Positions 34,770-45,894 of a stretch of 64,000 nucleotides of DNA are shown here, one piece after another. Location: contig JACKEC010000019.1 in assembly GCA_020633195.1 (NCBI GenBank), positions 124,001 through 188,000 of the forward strand, read 5' to 3'. Origin of the DNA: Sandaracinaceae bacterium. Lineage in GTDB: Bacteria > Myxococcota_A > Polyangia > Polyangiales > Sandaracinaceae. A program made the position numbers and the translations under genes. Under the pieces are notes generated by a model. It was not told where the DNA came from and searched no databases. It worked only from the letters and a program-made list of their open reading frames with translations. Position 1 is the first letter of the stretch. Each line of letters begins with the position of its first letter.

Positions 34770-35414
34770 TCACTGAATCCTGTCTGGCTCGGGGGCCGCG
34801 GGCTCGGCGAAGTCGTCGGGCTTCTCGTCGCTGATCCAGACGACCGCGTACTGGGCGCCCTCGTCCTCGACCTGGAAGATCGCCCCCGTGCTGTGGCCGA
34901 AGTCGATCTGCTCGATCTCGGAGCCGGGCGGCGGCGCAGCGGCGATGGGATCCGGGTTGGTGTCCGGCGTCTCGGTCTGACCGGGGCGGATCACGAAGAA
35001 CCAGAACGCCGCGGCCGCGGCGAGCACGACCGCGCCGACCCCGAGCCACAGGGGGCCGCGGGAGGGCGCCGGCTCCGCGCCCGCGTCCTTCTTGCCGCCC
35101 GCGACGACGCGGAGCCCCGGAGCGACCGGGGACAGGACCTCGGGCTCCTCTTCCGCCTCCGGCTCCGCTTCGTCACCGGCGGCGAGCGAGCCCTCGATCG
35201 CGGCGAACATCGCGTCGGCGTCGGGGGCCGCGAGGCGCTCGGGCGCGAGGACCGCTTGCAGCATCGTCCGCAGGTGGGCGAGGCCGTCGAGCTTCGCCTG
35301 GAGCTCCGGCTCCGACTCGATGCGCACGCGCAGGGCGTCCGCCTCCTCCGGGGGGAGCTCCCCGTCGAAGTAGAGTTGCAGCGTCTCGTCGAGGTTGGGC
35401 TCGGTCATGGTCAT
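34770..35414 (-). CDS. Putative membrane anti-sigma factor lacking ZAS cysteines
   Basis: A 214-residue protein. The N-terminus (DETLQLYFDGELPPEEADALRVRI) resembles the helical anti-sigma domain of zf-HC2/RsiW-like proteins, but no Cys or His zinc ligands are present. An acidic/Pro linker leads to one transmembrane helix near 122-142, and a 70-residue extracytoplasmic tail follows. Its ATG overlaps the sigma gene's TGA (ATGA). By position and topology it should sequester the ECF sigma factor at the membrane until a periplasmic signal releases it. Confidence 0.78.
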   Translation of the reverse strand: MTMTEPNLDETLQLYFDGELPPEEADALRVRIESEPELQAKLDGLAHLRTMLQAVLAPERLAAPDADAMFAAIEGSLAAGDEAEPEAEEEPEVLSPVAPGLRVVAGGKKDAGAEPAPSRGPLWLGVGAVVLAAAAAFWFFVIRPGQTETPDTNPDPIAAAPPPGSEIEQIDFGHSTGAIFQVEDEGAQYAVVWISDEKPDDFAEPAAPEPDRIQ

Positions 35415-36109
35415 TCCTCGATGTCGAGATCTCCTTGCATGTACTCGCTCAGCGCGGACTGCATCTTCTTTCGGGCGTGGAACAGGCGGCTCATGATCGT
35501 GCCCTTGGGCACCTCGAGCACCTCGGACATCTCCTCGTAGGACAGCCCCTCGATCTCGCGCAGCACGATCACGGCGCGGTGGTACTCGGGGAGGTCGTCG
35601 AGGGCGGTCTGGATCTTCTCGAGGAGCTCGCGGCGGATCACTGTCTTCGAAGGGTTTGCATCGAGGATGCGTGGGAGCAACGTCCCGTCCCCGGCGATCT
35701 CGTCCGCCTCGCGGCCCACCCGATCGTCGTACTCGACTCCTTTGGAGTTCTTACGGCGTCGCACGTGGTCGATCGCGAGGTTCATGATGATTCGGTAGAG
35801 CCAGGTGTAGAAGCTGCTGGAGCCTTGGAACTGCCCGATGTGCCGGTGGACTTTGACGAACGCGTCCTGCACGACGTCCATCGCGTCCTGCTGATTCTTG
35901 ACGACACCGAACGCCACCGCGTGTGCCCGCCGGTGGTACCGGTCGAAGAGGATACGGAACGCCGATGAGTCTCCCTCCTGGACGCGCTCGACGAGCTCCC
36001 GGTCGTCGATCTGGTCCGTCGAGGTCTTGGACGCGGCCTGCGAGGCTTCATTCACGCCCGACACCGCCTCGGCGGAGGCGGGGGCGTCGTCCTCGCGCGC
36101 CGGCTTCAT
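35411..36109 (-). CDS. ECF-type RNA polymerase sigma factor
   Basis: A 232-residue sigma factor of the RpoE-like class. Region 2 is clear (FDRYHRRAHAVAFGVVKNQQDAMDVVQDAFVKVHRHIGQF, SSFYTWLYRIIMNLAIDHVRRR). Region 4 carries LDDLPEYHRAVIVLREIEGLSYEEMSEVLEVPKGTIMSRLFHARKKM. A roughly 40-residue acidic N-terminal extension precedes region 2. The start at 36109 is chosen because longer frames cross into the divergent helicase promoter. It is coupled to its putative anti-sigma factor by ATGA. Confidence 0.92.
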   Translation of the reverse strand: MKPAREDDAPASAEAVSGVNEASQAASKTSTDQIDDRELVERVQEGDSSAFRILFDRYHRRAHAVAFGVVKNQQDAMDVVQDAFVKVHRHIGQFQGSSSFYTWLYRIIMNLAIDHVRRRKNSKGVEYDDRVGREADEIAGDGTLLPRILDANPSKTVIRRELLEKIQTALDDLPEYHRAVIVLREIEGLSYEEMSEVLEVPKGTIMSRLFHARKKMQSALSEYMQGDLDIEE

Positions 36110-36164
36110 CGCCCGATTTGTAGCACGCGCACACTCCCGAGCGTCTGCTAGCCTCACCGGCGTC

Positions 36165-38381
<2,217 letters not shown>

Positions 38382-38384
38382 CGG

Positions 38385-38693
38385 TCAGGCCGCGTCCGAG
38401 GCCTTCTTCTTCTTGGCCTTCTTCTCGGGCTTCGCGGTCTCTGTCGCGGCCGGCGTCGAGCTCGACTCCGAGCTGGACTCCGAGCTCTCCTTCGCCTTCT
38501 TCTTCGTGGGCGGCTTGCTGTAGAGGTCGGCGTACCAGCCGTCCCCCTTGAGGATGAAGTTGCCGCCGCTGATCAAGCGCTGCGCCTTGTTCTTCCCACA
38601 CTTCGGGCACTTGCGGACGGGGTTCTCGGAGATGCGTTGCTCCTTCTCCCACTCGTTCCCGCATGCGCTGCACGCATACTCGTACGTCGGCAT
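38385..38693 (-). CDS. FmdB-family zinc ribbon protein
   Basis: A 102-residue protein. The N-terminus (PTYEYACSACGNEWEKEQRI, KCPKCGKNKAQRL) is the four-Cys zinc ribbon of the FmdB/CxxC family. The second half is a low-complexity Ser/Glu/Lys tail with many Lys at the end (KKKAKESSESSSESSS, EKKAKKKKAS), probably disordered. FmdB-type proteins are putative regulators or RNA/DNA-binding factors. A 15-base palindrome abuts its ATG. It is 56 bases downstream of the PspA gene and may belong to that transcript. Confidence 0.85.
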   Translation of the reverse strand: MPTYEYACSACGNEWEKEQRISENPVRKCPKCGKNKAQRLISGGNFILKGDGWYADLYSKPPTKKKAKESSESSSESSSTPAATETAKPEKKAKKKKASDAA

Positions 38694-38695
38694 GG

Positions 38696-38710
38696 GCCCC
38701 AAGTTGGGGC
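38696..38710. promoter_or_regulatory. Palindrome over the fmdB ribosome-binding region
   Basis: GCCCCAA-G-TTGGGGC (7-bp perfect arms, 1-base centre) ends 2 bases before the fmdB start codon. On the minus strand the G-rich arm occupies the Shine-Dalgarno position. It could be a binding site or sequester the ribosome site. Confidence 0.45.
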
Positions 38711-38749
38711 GGCCCGCGGGCTCGGTCAAGTCAGCCGAGCCCGCGTCGG

Positions 38750-39556
<807 letters not shown>

Positions 39557-39568
39557 GTCGGTCTCTCC

Positions 39569-39970
39569 TCAGGCGTCGTCCGCGATGAGCTCGCGGAGCT
39601 GGGGGTGGTGCTTGGTCATCGCGATCGAGAAGTCGTCGAGGGTGCCCGAGAACTCGTTGAAGTCGATGTGCTCGATGCGGAGCGTCGCGACCATGACGAG
39701 GTCCCCGTTCATGATGCCGTACGCGCCGTGGACCATGTCCTCGGCGTTCAGGCGCAGGAGCTGCTCGTAGAGCGCGCCGCGCTGTGCCTCGCCCACCGTG
39801 CTGAGCTCGAGCACCTTCATCCGGAAGATGACGAGCCCCTCGGTCACGATGACCACGATGCTGTCTCGGGAGTCCGAGGGGTCGGACACGAGCCAGGTAT
39901 CTGGAGCCACCTCTCGATGGGGGTGACCCGAACGGCTCAGGTAGGCCTCGATATCCTCACGCGTCCGCAT
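39569..39970 (-). CDS. YbjN/CesT-like chaperone-fold protein
   Basis: A 133-residue cytoplasmic protein: TREDIEAYLSRSG near the start, VVIVTEGLVIFRMKVLEL, LYEQLLRLNAEDMVHGAYGIMNGDLVMVATL and a final helix (TKHHPQLRELIADD). Strand/helix order resembles the secretion-chaperone-like fold of YbjN and CesT_Tir proteins, which genome surveys report beside PspA. The start at 39970 (MRTREDIE) is preferred over one 24 bases upstream. Its stop is 12 bases before pspA; the pair is likely an operon. Confidence 0.78.
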   Translation of the reverse strand: MRTREDIEAYLSRSGHPHREVAPDTWLVSDPSDSRDSIVVIVTEGLVIFRMKVLELSTVGEAQRGALYEQLLRLNAEDMVHGAYGIMNGDLVMVATLRIEHIDFNEFSGTLDDFSIAMTKHHPQLRELIADDA

Positions 39971-40084
39971 TCGCCTCCTCGATCCACTGCACATCGACGG
40001 TACGCGAGCGCAGCGCGCGCGAGACTACCGCCGATCCCGTTTTGCCGACAAGCCGTGGAGCGGAGGTCTTATTCCGAGGCCGAC

Positions 40085-40975
40085 TTACTCTTCGTCGGTC
40101 GGGTTGACGAGCTTGCGCGTCCAGAGGATCGCGTCCTTGCGCTCGCCGCTCGAGTAGATGCCGCCCGCGAGCAGGCCCGTCTTGCGGAAGCCGGTCGCGC
40201 AGTAGGCGGTCGCGATGCCGATGTCGTCGCTGGGCGCGAACCCGAAGGCGCTGACGATCCCGCGCTCCTCGAGCTGGTCGCAGAGCTTGCGGAGGCCGGC
40301 GGTGACGGCGATCACGTCGAGGTCGTCCTCGGGCGGGCGGACCACCTCGACCAGGGAGTGCCCGAAGCAGTCCTGGTACTCGGCGGAGATGTACATCGGG
40401 CGGCCCCGCTTGGCGGTCGCCTCGTAGTAGATCCGGGCCGCCTCGCGACCGAAGTCGTCGAAGGAGTTGAGGCCCTTGTCCTTGCGCCAGATCTCGTCGC
40501 GCGCCTTGAGCGCCGGGCCGTCCTCGATCTCGAGGACCGACACGAGCGAGAGGTCGTCGGGGACCTCCTTGGCGTTCTTCTTCCCGTGGGCGACGGTGCG
40601 CTCGGCGAGCCGGACGGCCTCCGCCGAGAGCTCGAGCGACGCGGTGCGCTCGTTGATCAGGCAGCCGCAGAGGTGCCCGTCGCTGCGCTTGTAGAAGCCC
40701 GGGATGGTCCCCTCGCGCACGAAGCCGACGCGGGTCCAGGACGAGACCTCGTCCTTCTCGACCAGGGTGATGACCTTGTCCACGCCCTCGCGCTTCGCCA
40801 CGGACTGGATGAACAGCCGCTTGGCCGGGAGCGCCCCCGAGCGGAAGTCGATCACGCGGATGAAGCCGGTGCGTCGATTCAACAGGAGGCAGAGGAACGC
40901 GCTGTCACTCTTGAAGTGCAGCTCCTCGACCATCGGAGCCTTCGTGCTGCGTGCCGCCGCTGTAGCTCTGGCCAT
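40085..40975 (-). CDS. GNAT-like acetyltransferase-fold protein
   Basis: A 296-residue cytosolic protein. The first half (VDKVITLVEKDEVSSWTRVGFVREGTIPGFYKRSDGHLCG) has the look of the C-terminal part of GNAT enzymes such as beta-lysine acetyltransferase AblB, where a VGF-x-E-x-IPGFY motif closes the acetyl-CoA fold. A second GNAT-like half follows (ARIYYEATAKRGRPMYISAEYQDC... IATAYCATGFRKTGLLAGG). This suggests a double GNAT fold, but the acceptor is unknown. It may be free-standing; the 2xDsbA gene lies 68 bases upstream on the same strand. Confidence 0.65.
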   Translation of the reverse strand: MARATAAARSTKAPMVEELHFKSDSAFLCLLLNRRTGFIRVIDFRSGALPAKRLFIQSVAKREGVDKVITLVEKDEVSSWTRVGFVREGTIPGFYKRSDGHLCGCLINERTASLELSAEAVRLAERTVAHGKKNAKEVPDDLSLVSVLEIEDGPALKARDEIWRKDKGLNSFDDFGREAARIYYEATAKRGRPMYISAEYQDCFGHSLVEVVRPPEDDLDVIAVTAGLRKLCDQLEERGIVSAFGFAPSDDIGIATAYCATGFRKTGLLAGGIYSSGERKDAILWTRKLVNPTDEE

Positions 40976-41043
40976 GTCCACCACCACCCCTCGGGAGAAA
41001 AAGCGCCGCACCATAGGTCGGGCCCCCTGAGGTGTCAATTCCC

Positions 41044-42444
41044 TCAGCGATCACCCCGATATACGGCCTCTGACGAGGCCTCGCGGAGCAGCGCGTCGTA
41101 GACCCCGGCGGGCTCCGCCCCGGCCGCGACGGCGGCCTCGACGCGCTCGAGCGCGTCGTCGATCGCCACCACGAACACGTCCTCCTCGACCGCGCCCTCG
41201 ATCACGCGCCCGTTGACGTAGAAGGTCGGCGTCGAGCGGGCCCCGAGCCGTCGGGCGAGGGCCATGTCCTCGTCGATGGCCGCCTCGTGGATCCCCTCCG
41301 CGAGGGCCTCCTCGAAGCGGGGCAGGTCGAGCCCGAGCTCCTCGGCGTAGACGGCCAGGTCGTGGCGCCCGAGCGCCCGGCGGTTCTCGACCAGCAGGTC
41401 GTGCATCCGCCAGAAACCCTCGTCGCCCTGCTGCGCGTACGCCTCCATCGCCGCCGCCGCGGCCGGCCGGGCGTGGCTGTGACCCGGCAGGGGGTTGTGC
41501 CGGAAGACGTAGCGGAGCTGGCCCGGGTAGCGCCGGTCGAGCGCCTCGAGGGTGGGCAGGACGTTGGCGCACCAGGGGCACTCGAAGTCGCTGAACATCA
41601 CCACCGTGATGGGCGCGTCCGCGGGGCCCCGGGCGGGGCGCTCGGCGATCGGGACGGCGTAGAGGACCCGGCGGTCGAGGCGGCGTCGCGCGGTCGCGGT
41701 CGGGGGCGGCCGCGGGGGCGCCTCGGGCAGCGACTCCCGCATCGCGGCCGCATAGAGGTCGGCGCGGGCGATCCCTCGGCTCATCGCCTCGCGCGCCAAC
41801 CCGACCTCCTCCTGGAAGATCGTCTCGAGCTCCTCGAGCGACAGCGAGCCGAGGACGATGCGACCGTTGAAGTAGTAGGTCGGGGTGCCTCGAGCGCCGA
41901 CCCGGTCGGCGACCATCAGGTCGTCCTCCACCCGGCCGACGTGGTTCTGGAAGCGCAAGGCGCTGGCGAAGGCCTCGGGGTCGAGGCCCTGCTCGGTCGC
42001 GAGCTGGAGGAACGTCCGATCGCTGAGCTCCGCGCACTCGAAGATCGCGTCGTGCATCGCCCAGAACCCGTCGACCCCGCGCTGCGCGCGCGCCTCCTCC
42101 ACGGCCATCGCCGCGGGCAGCGCGTACGGGTGCATCGGCAGGGGGAGGTGTCGGTGATGGACCTGCAGCTCGTCGGGGTGCGCGGCGAGAAGGCGATCGA
42201 AGACGGGCGCCATCCGCTGGCAGTAGGGGCACTGGAAGTCGGTGAAGACGACGAGGGTCACCAGGGGCGAGGCGGCGCCGCGGCCGGGGCTGTCGTCGAG
42301 GGGGACGTCGACCCGCGGCAGGTCGGGGCGCTCGCCCCACGGGCCCGCGATGGTGGCCGCTTCGTTCGCCGTGACGGCGCCGGGTTGGCCGCCTCCACAC
42401 GCGGAGAGAAACAGGAGGAGGGCGACCGGGGTGACGCGCAGCAC
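41044..42444 (-). CDS. Lipoprotein with two tandem DsbA-like domains
   Basis: A 466-residue lipoprotein starting at GTG, with lipobox LFLSAC near residue 16. Domain 1 (about 55-230) has DFQCPYCQ and cis-Pro GTPTYYFNG. Domain 2 (about 265-450) has DFECPWCA and STPTFYVNG. Each also carries an H-LP-x-H-x-x-A motif and an FWxMHD helix of the thioredoxin_4/DsbA class. The envelope anchor places both active sites outside the cytoplasm, where they could oxidise or isomerise disulfides. Two domains in one chain are unusual. A strong terminator separates it from the 3xDsbA gene. Confidence 0.9.
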   Translation of the reverse strand: MLRVTPVALLLFLSACGGGQPGAVTANEAATIAGPWGERPDLPRVDVPLDDSPGRGAASPLVTLVVFTDFQCPYCQRMAPVFDRLLAAHPDELQVHHRHLPLPMHPYALPAAMAVEEARAQRGVDGFWAMHDAIFECAELSDRTFLQLATEQGLDPEAFASALRFQNHVGRVEDDLMVADRVGARGTPTYYFNGRIVLGSLSLEELETIFQEEVGLAREAMSRGIARADLYAAAMRESLPEAPPRPPPTATARRRLDRRVLYAVPIAERPARGPADAPITVVMFSDFECPWCANVLPTLEALDRRYPGQLRYVFRHNPLPGHSHARPAAAAAMEAYAQQGDEGFWRMHDLLVENRRALGRHDLAVYAEELGLDLPRFEEALAEGIHEAAIDEDMALARRLGARSTPTFYVNGRVIEGAVEEDVFVVAIDDALERVEAAVAAGAEPAGVYDALLREASSEAVYRGDR

Positions 42445-42491
42445 GCCGACGTGATGGCACGGGCGCCAAGGGAAATCACGGGCCGGAATTG

Positions 42492-42522
42492 AAAAAGGCC
42501 GCCTCCCGAGAGAGGCGGCCTT
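42492..42522 (-). terminator. Rho-independent terminator after the triple-DsbA gene
   Basis: Read on the minus strand, an 11-bp perfect stem (AAGGCCGCCTC pairing with GAGGCGGCCTT across a 6-base loop) is followed by TTTTT. It lies 27 bases after the stop of the 3xDsbA gene and about 48 bases before the 2xDsbA start, so the two are separate transcripts. A second palindrome, GACGTTC-AGC-GAACGTC, lies at 42524-42540. Confidence 0.85.
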
Positions 42523-42548
42523 CGACGTTCAGCGAACGTCCGTGTGGA

Positions 42549-44621
42549 TCACTCCTCGAGCGCGCGGTTGATCGCCGCCTCGAAGGCGGGGAAGGGCTGC
42601 GCGCCCTGGAGGAGCCGGCCGTTGATGAAGCTGCTCGGCGTGCCGATGCGGGCGCCGGCGGCCGTCACGGCCTGCATGTCCGCCTGGACGGCGGCCTGGT
42701 GGGTGTGGTTGTCGAGCGCCGCCCGGAAGCGGTTCATGTCGATGCCACCGACCTGCTGCGCGAAGCGCTCCAGGTTCTCGCGGCTGAGGTCACGCTGGTT
42801 CTCGAAGAGGAGGTTGTGGTAGGCCCAGAACTTCGTCGAGCCACCCTGCGCGAACACCTCGGCGGCCGCCTCGGCGGCCGGCATCGCGTTCTGGTGGAAC
42901 GGGAGCGGGTAGTTCCGCCACACGATCCGGACCTGCGTCGGGTAGCGCTCGGCCACCTGATCGAGGGTCGGGCCGATGCGGCCGCAGAAGGGGCACTGGA
43001 AGTCGCTGAAGAGCTGGATGGTGACCGGCGCGTTGGCCGGGCCGCGCGTCGGCGCGTTGCGGGGGACGGCGATCTCGTAGACCTGGTCCGGGGGCGGCTC
43101 GGCCGGCTCCGCGGGGGCCGGAGCCGCCGCGCCGGGGAGCATCTGGGGCGAGGTCGCGCCGTTGGCGATGAGCGCCTCGTAGAGGCCGCCGCGGGCGGTG
43201 CCGCTCGCGAGCTGCTGACGCGCGCGCGCCATCTCCTCGTTGATCACGGCCTCGAAGGCCGGGAAGGGCTGCGCGCCGCGGAGGTTGCGGCCGTTGATGA
43301 AGAACGACGGCGTGCCGCTCGCGCCGAGCGAGCGCGCGAGGTCCTGGTCCGCCTGGATGCGAGCCTGGTGCGTGTGTCCGTCGAGCGCGGCGCGGAAGCG
43401 CGCCATGTTGATCCGCGGCAGCGCCTGGGCCCACTGCTCGAGGTTCTCACGCGAGAGCTCCTGCTGATGCTCGAAGAGGGTGTCGTGGTAGGTCCAGAAC
43501 GCCTCGTCGCCGAGCTGGGTCTGCACTTCCACGGCGGCCTCGGCGGCCGGCATCGCGTTCTGGTGGAACGGGAGCGGGTTGTGCTTGAAGACGAAGCGCA
43601 CGTCGTTGCCGAAGCGCTCCTGGATCTGCGTCAGCGTCGGCTCGACGCGGGCGCAGAAGGGGCACTGGAACTCGCTGAAGGCGACGATCGTGACGAGCGC
43701 GTTCGCCGGGCCCTTCACGGGCGACTCGCCGACCGGCACGCGGTAGATCGCGGCCGGGTCGGGCTGCGGCTGGGCGGGCCGGGCGTCGGCGGCGGGGGCC
43801 GCGGGCTCCGGCGGGGGGGAGGTGCGCGCGTTGCGCATGAGCGACGCGTAGACCTGCGCCCGGGGGGTGCCGGCCTGGACCATGCGCTGCGCGTTCGCGA
43901 GCTCCGCGCGGACGGCCTGGTCGAACGCCTCGTACGGCTGCGCGCCGCGGAGGTTCACGCCGTTGATGAAGAAGTTCGGGGTGCCGCGCGCGCCGAGCGC
44001 GGTGGCCGCGGCGAGGTCGGCCTGGATCGCCGCCTGGTGCTCGTTGTTGTCGAGCGCCGCGCGGAACTGGGCCATGTTGAGGTTCAGCTGACCGGCGTAG
44101 CGCTCGAGGTCGGCGCGCTCGAGCGAGCCCTGGTTCTCGAACAGCAGGTCGTGCATCGCCCAGAACTTCTCGTTGCCGCCCTGATCGTAGGCCTCGCGCG
44201 CAGCCTGCGCCGCGGGGCCCGCGTTCTGGTGGAACGGGAGCGGGTTGTCGCGCCAGACGACGCGCAGGTTGTTGCCGTGCTCCTGCACGAGCCGCGCGAG
44301 CGTCGGCTCCACGCGCGAGCAGAAGGGGCACTGGTAGTCGGACCACATCACGATGGTCACGAGGGCGTCGCTCGGACCCCGCTGCGGCGCCCCTTCGGGC
44401 ACCTCGGCGCGGAGCCGAACCGTCTCACCGTCCGCCGGAGCGTTGTTCGCCGCGCCGGGGGCCGGCGCCGCGTTGTCGGCGCCACGGCTGCCGCCTTCGT
44501 CCACCGCGATGGTGGCCAGCTCGGACTCGTCTCCGCCGCCGCTGTGGCCGATCAGATTCCCGATCGCCAAGCCCGCGACGAAGGCGATCAAGATCGAAAT
44601 GATCGCAGATCCCTTACTCAT
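42549..44621 (-). CDS. Membrane-anchored protein with three tandem DsbA-like domains
   Basis: A 690-residue protein. A membrane anchor (about 6-25: ISILIAFVAGLAIGNLIG) is followed by an acidic/Ala linker and three DsbA/thioredoxin_4 modules. Active sites read YQCPFCS, FQCPFCA and FQCPFCG; the matching cis-Pro loops read GTPNFFING, GTPSFFING and GTPSSFING. Each is followed by LRGAQP(Y/F)xAF-like tails, so the modules are recent internal duplicates. All three Cys pairs are intact. Linkers are Pro/Ala-rich. The ATG at 44621 follows GGAAAGG; a 57-base longer frame starts in leader sequence. It could act as a high-capacity periplasmic thiol oxidase; no DsbB is nearby. Confidence 0.9.
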   Translation of the reverse strand: MSKGSAIISILIAFVAGLAIGNLIGHSGGGDESELATIAVDEGGSRGADNAAPAPGAANNAPADGETVRLRAEVPEGAPQRGPSDALVTIVMWSDYQCPFCSRVEPTLARLVQEHGNNLRVVWRDNPLPFHQNAGPAAQAAREAYDQGGNEKFWAMHDLLFENQGSLERADLERYAGQLNLNMAQFRAALDNNEHQAAIQADLAAATALGARGTPNFFINGVNLRGAQPYEAFDQAVRAELANAQRMVQAGTPRAQVYASLMRNARTSPPPEPAAPAADARPAQPQPDPAAIYRVPVGESPVKGPANALVTIVAFSEFQCPFCARVEPTLTQIQERFGNDVRFVFKHNPLPFHQNAMPAAEAAVEVQTQLGDEAFWTYHDTLFEHQQELSRENLEQWAQALPRINMARFRAALDGHTHQARIQADQDLARSLGASGTPSFFINGRNLRGAQPFPAFEAVINEEMARARQQLASGTARGGLYEALIANGATSPQMLPGAAAPAPAEPAEPPPDQVYEIAVPRNAPTRGPANAPVTIQLFSDFQCPFCGRIGPTLDQVAERYPTQVRIVWRNYPLPFHQNAMPAAEAAAEVFAQGGSTKFWAYHNLLFENQRDLSRENLERFAQQVGGIDMNRFRAALDNHTHQAAVQADMQAVTAAGARIGTPSSFINGRLLQGAQPFPAFEAAINRALEE

Positions 44622-44763
44622 GTTCGTACAAACCTTTCCGGTCCTCGCGCGCGCAGTCGTCGGCGCGCGAGTCTTCAAACTCGTTCAATGAATGGTTGGG
44701 TTTCGGATCCGGGGTGGGCGCCGTCGCGCGTTGCCTGCCGCTGGGCGGGCACCGTTGGCGCCC

Positions 44764-45243
44764 TCAGCGACTCGGAGGTCGCTCCACGCGATCACGAACC
44801 CCGGGGCGGGAGCCCCGATCGGCCGTGCGAGCGAAGACACCGTCAGGAGACGGTGGCCCGACTCGCGGCCGCACCGCGCCCGACGCCGCGACGTGCGCCG
44901 CGTCGATCGAGCCCGGTCCATCGTTGGGCGCCGAGTCCCGGGGCGAGCAGCGCGGGTCGTCCGAGCTGACACACCAGAGGACCTCGGAGCCTTGCTCGTG
45001 CTCTCCGCGACGCGCGCGGGGCGCGTCGTTCAGGACGTCGTGGAGAACGTCGCTCAGCAGCGTGGAGCCGTCGGACGAGAAGAACGGCCCGACCTCGGCG
45101 CTCTGCAGCACGCGTTGCTCTCGTACGAAGCCCATCGACGCCGGCACGCACATACACTCGTCCGCACGCGCGCTGGCCGGTGCCAGAGCGGGCGATACCA
45201 TGGCTGCGAGCGCGGCCGCGGCGACGAGGGACTTGCAGAGCAT
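44764..45243 (-). CDS. Small exported hypothetical protein
   Basis: A 159-residue frame with a good signal peptide (MLCKSLVAAAALAAMVSPALA... ASARA) and an early CMC motif in the mature chain. The second half is Arg/Pro-rich and low in structure, so only the N-terminal 90 residues look like a real fold. Its start codon overlaps (CATG) the ATG chosen for the divergent RsmG-like gene, so one of the two starts may be wrong. The gene lies 142 bases upstream of the triple-DsbA gene on the same strand. No family recognised. Confidence 0.5.
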   Translation of the reverse strand: MLCKSLVAAAALAAMVSPALAPASARADECMCVPASMGFVREQRVLQSAEVGPFFSSDGSTLLSDVLHDVLNDAPRARRGEHEQGSEVLWCVSSDDPRCSPRDSAPNDGPGSIDAAHVAASGAVRPRVGPPSPDGVFARTADRGSRPGVRDRVERPPSR

Positions 45244-45865
45244 GGAAGAGCGAAAGCCCCGGGAGTCTACAGCTCAGCCTTCGGGCGGCAACCCCCTCTC
45301 GATGACCGCGCGGCTCGACGCCCTCGATCCGGGCTGGGCCCGGTTCGACGAGCTCGTCGAGCACTGGAACACGCGCTCGAACCTCGTCGGCGCCAAAGAG
45401 CCCCGCGGTCGAGCCGAGATCCTGTTCGCGGACGCGGTGATCCTCGAGGACCGCGAGCTGCTCCCGGAGGGCGCTCGCATCGTCGACGTCGGCGCGGGGG
45501 CCGGCGCGCCCGCGATCCCGCTGCTGTTGTCCCGCCCCGACCTGACCGCGACGCTCATCGAGCCGCGCCGCCTGCGGGTCGCGTTCCTGCGCACCGCGAT
45601 CGGGGCCCTCGAGCTCGCCGACCGCTGTACGGTGCTCGAGCAGAAGCTCGGGACGAGCCCGCCCGCGGGGGCGCCCTTCGACGTCGCCCTGAGCCGCGCG
45701 ACGTTCCCCCCCGCGAAGTGGCTCCAGCGCGCCAAGGGCCTCGCCCCCCTCGCGGTGGTCATGGTGGCCGGCGAGCCGCTCCCCGACGGGAAGCGCATCG
45801 CCACCCGCCGCTACGAGCTGCCCTACTCGGGCAAGCCGCGCGCCCTCGGCCTCTACCGGATCTGA
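45242..45865 (+). CDS. RsmG-like 16S rRNA methyltransferase
   Basis: A 207-residue protein of the GidB/RsmG class. HWNTRSNLVGAKEP is the conserved N-terminal motif, DVGAGAGAPAIPLLL the AdoMet loop, LIEPRRLRVAFLRT follows, then FDVALSRATFPPAKWLQRAKGL. It is diverged: the normal GSGAGFPGIPL reads GAGAGAPAIPL. RsmG methylates G527 of 16S rRNA; identity with that activity is inferred. The ATG at 45242 gives the family length and has GAGGG upstream; an ATG at 45302 would give 187 residues. It converges on khpB, a neighbour of the rpmH operon. Confidence 0.75.
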   Translation: MEERKPRESTAQPSGGNPLSMTARLDALDPGWARFDELVEHWNTRSNLVGAKEPRGRAEILFADAVILEDRELLPEGARIVDVGAGAGAPAIPLLLSRPDLTATLIEPRRLRVAFLRTAIGALELADRCTVLEQKLGTSPPAGAPFDVALSRATFPPAKWLQRAKGLAPLAVVMVAGEPLPDGKRIATRRYELPYSGKPRALGLYRI

Positions 45866-45894
45866 GTGAGGGGACGGATCGAATCTGAGTGAGC

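Noticed and set aside
42524..42540. Second terminator after the triple-DsbA gene
   Set aside because: GACGTTC-AGC-GAACGTC lacks a T-run; the real terminator is the 11-bp stem at 42492-42522.
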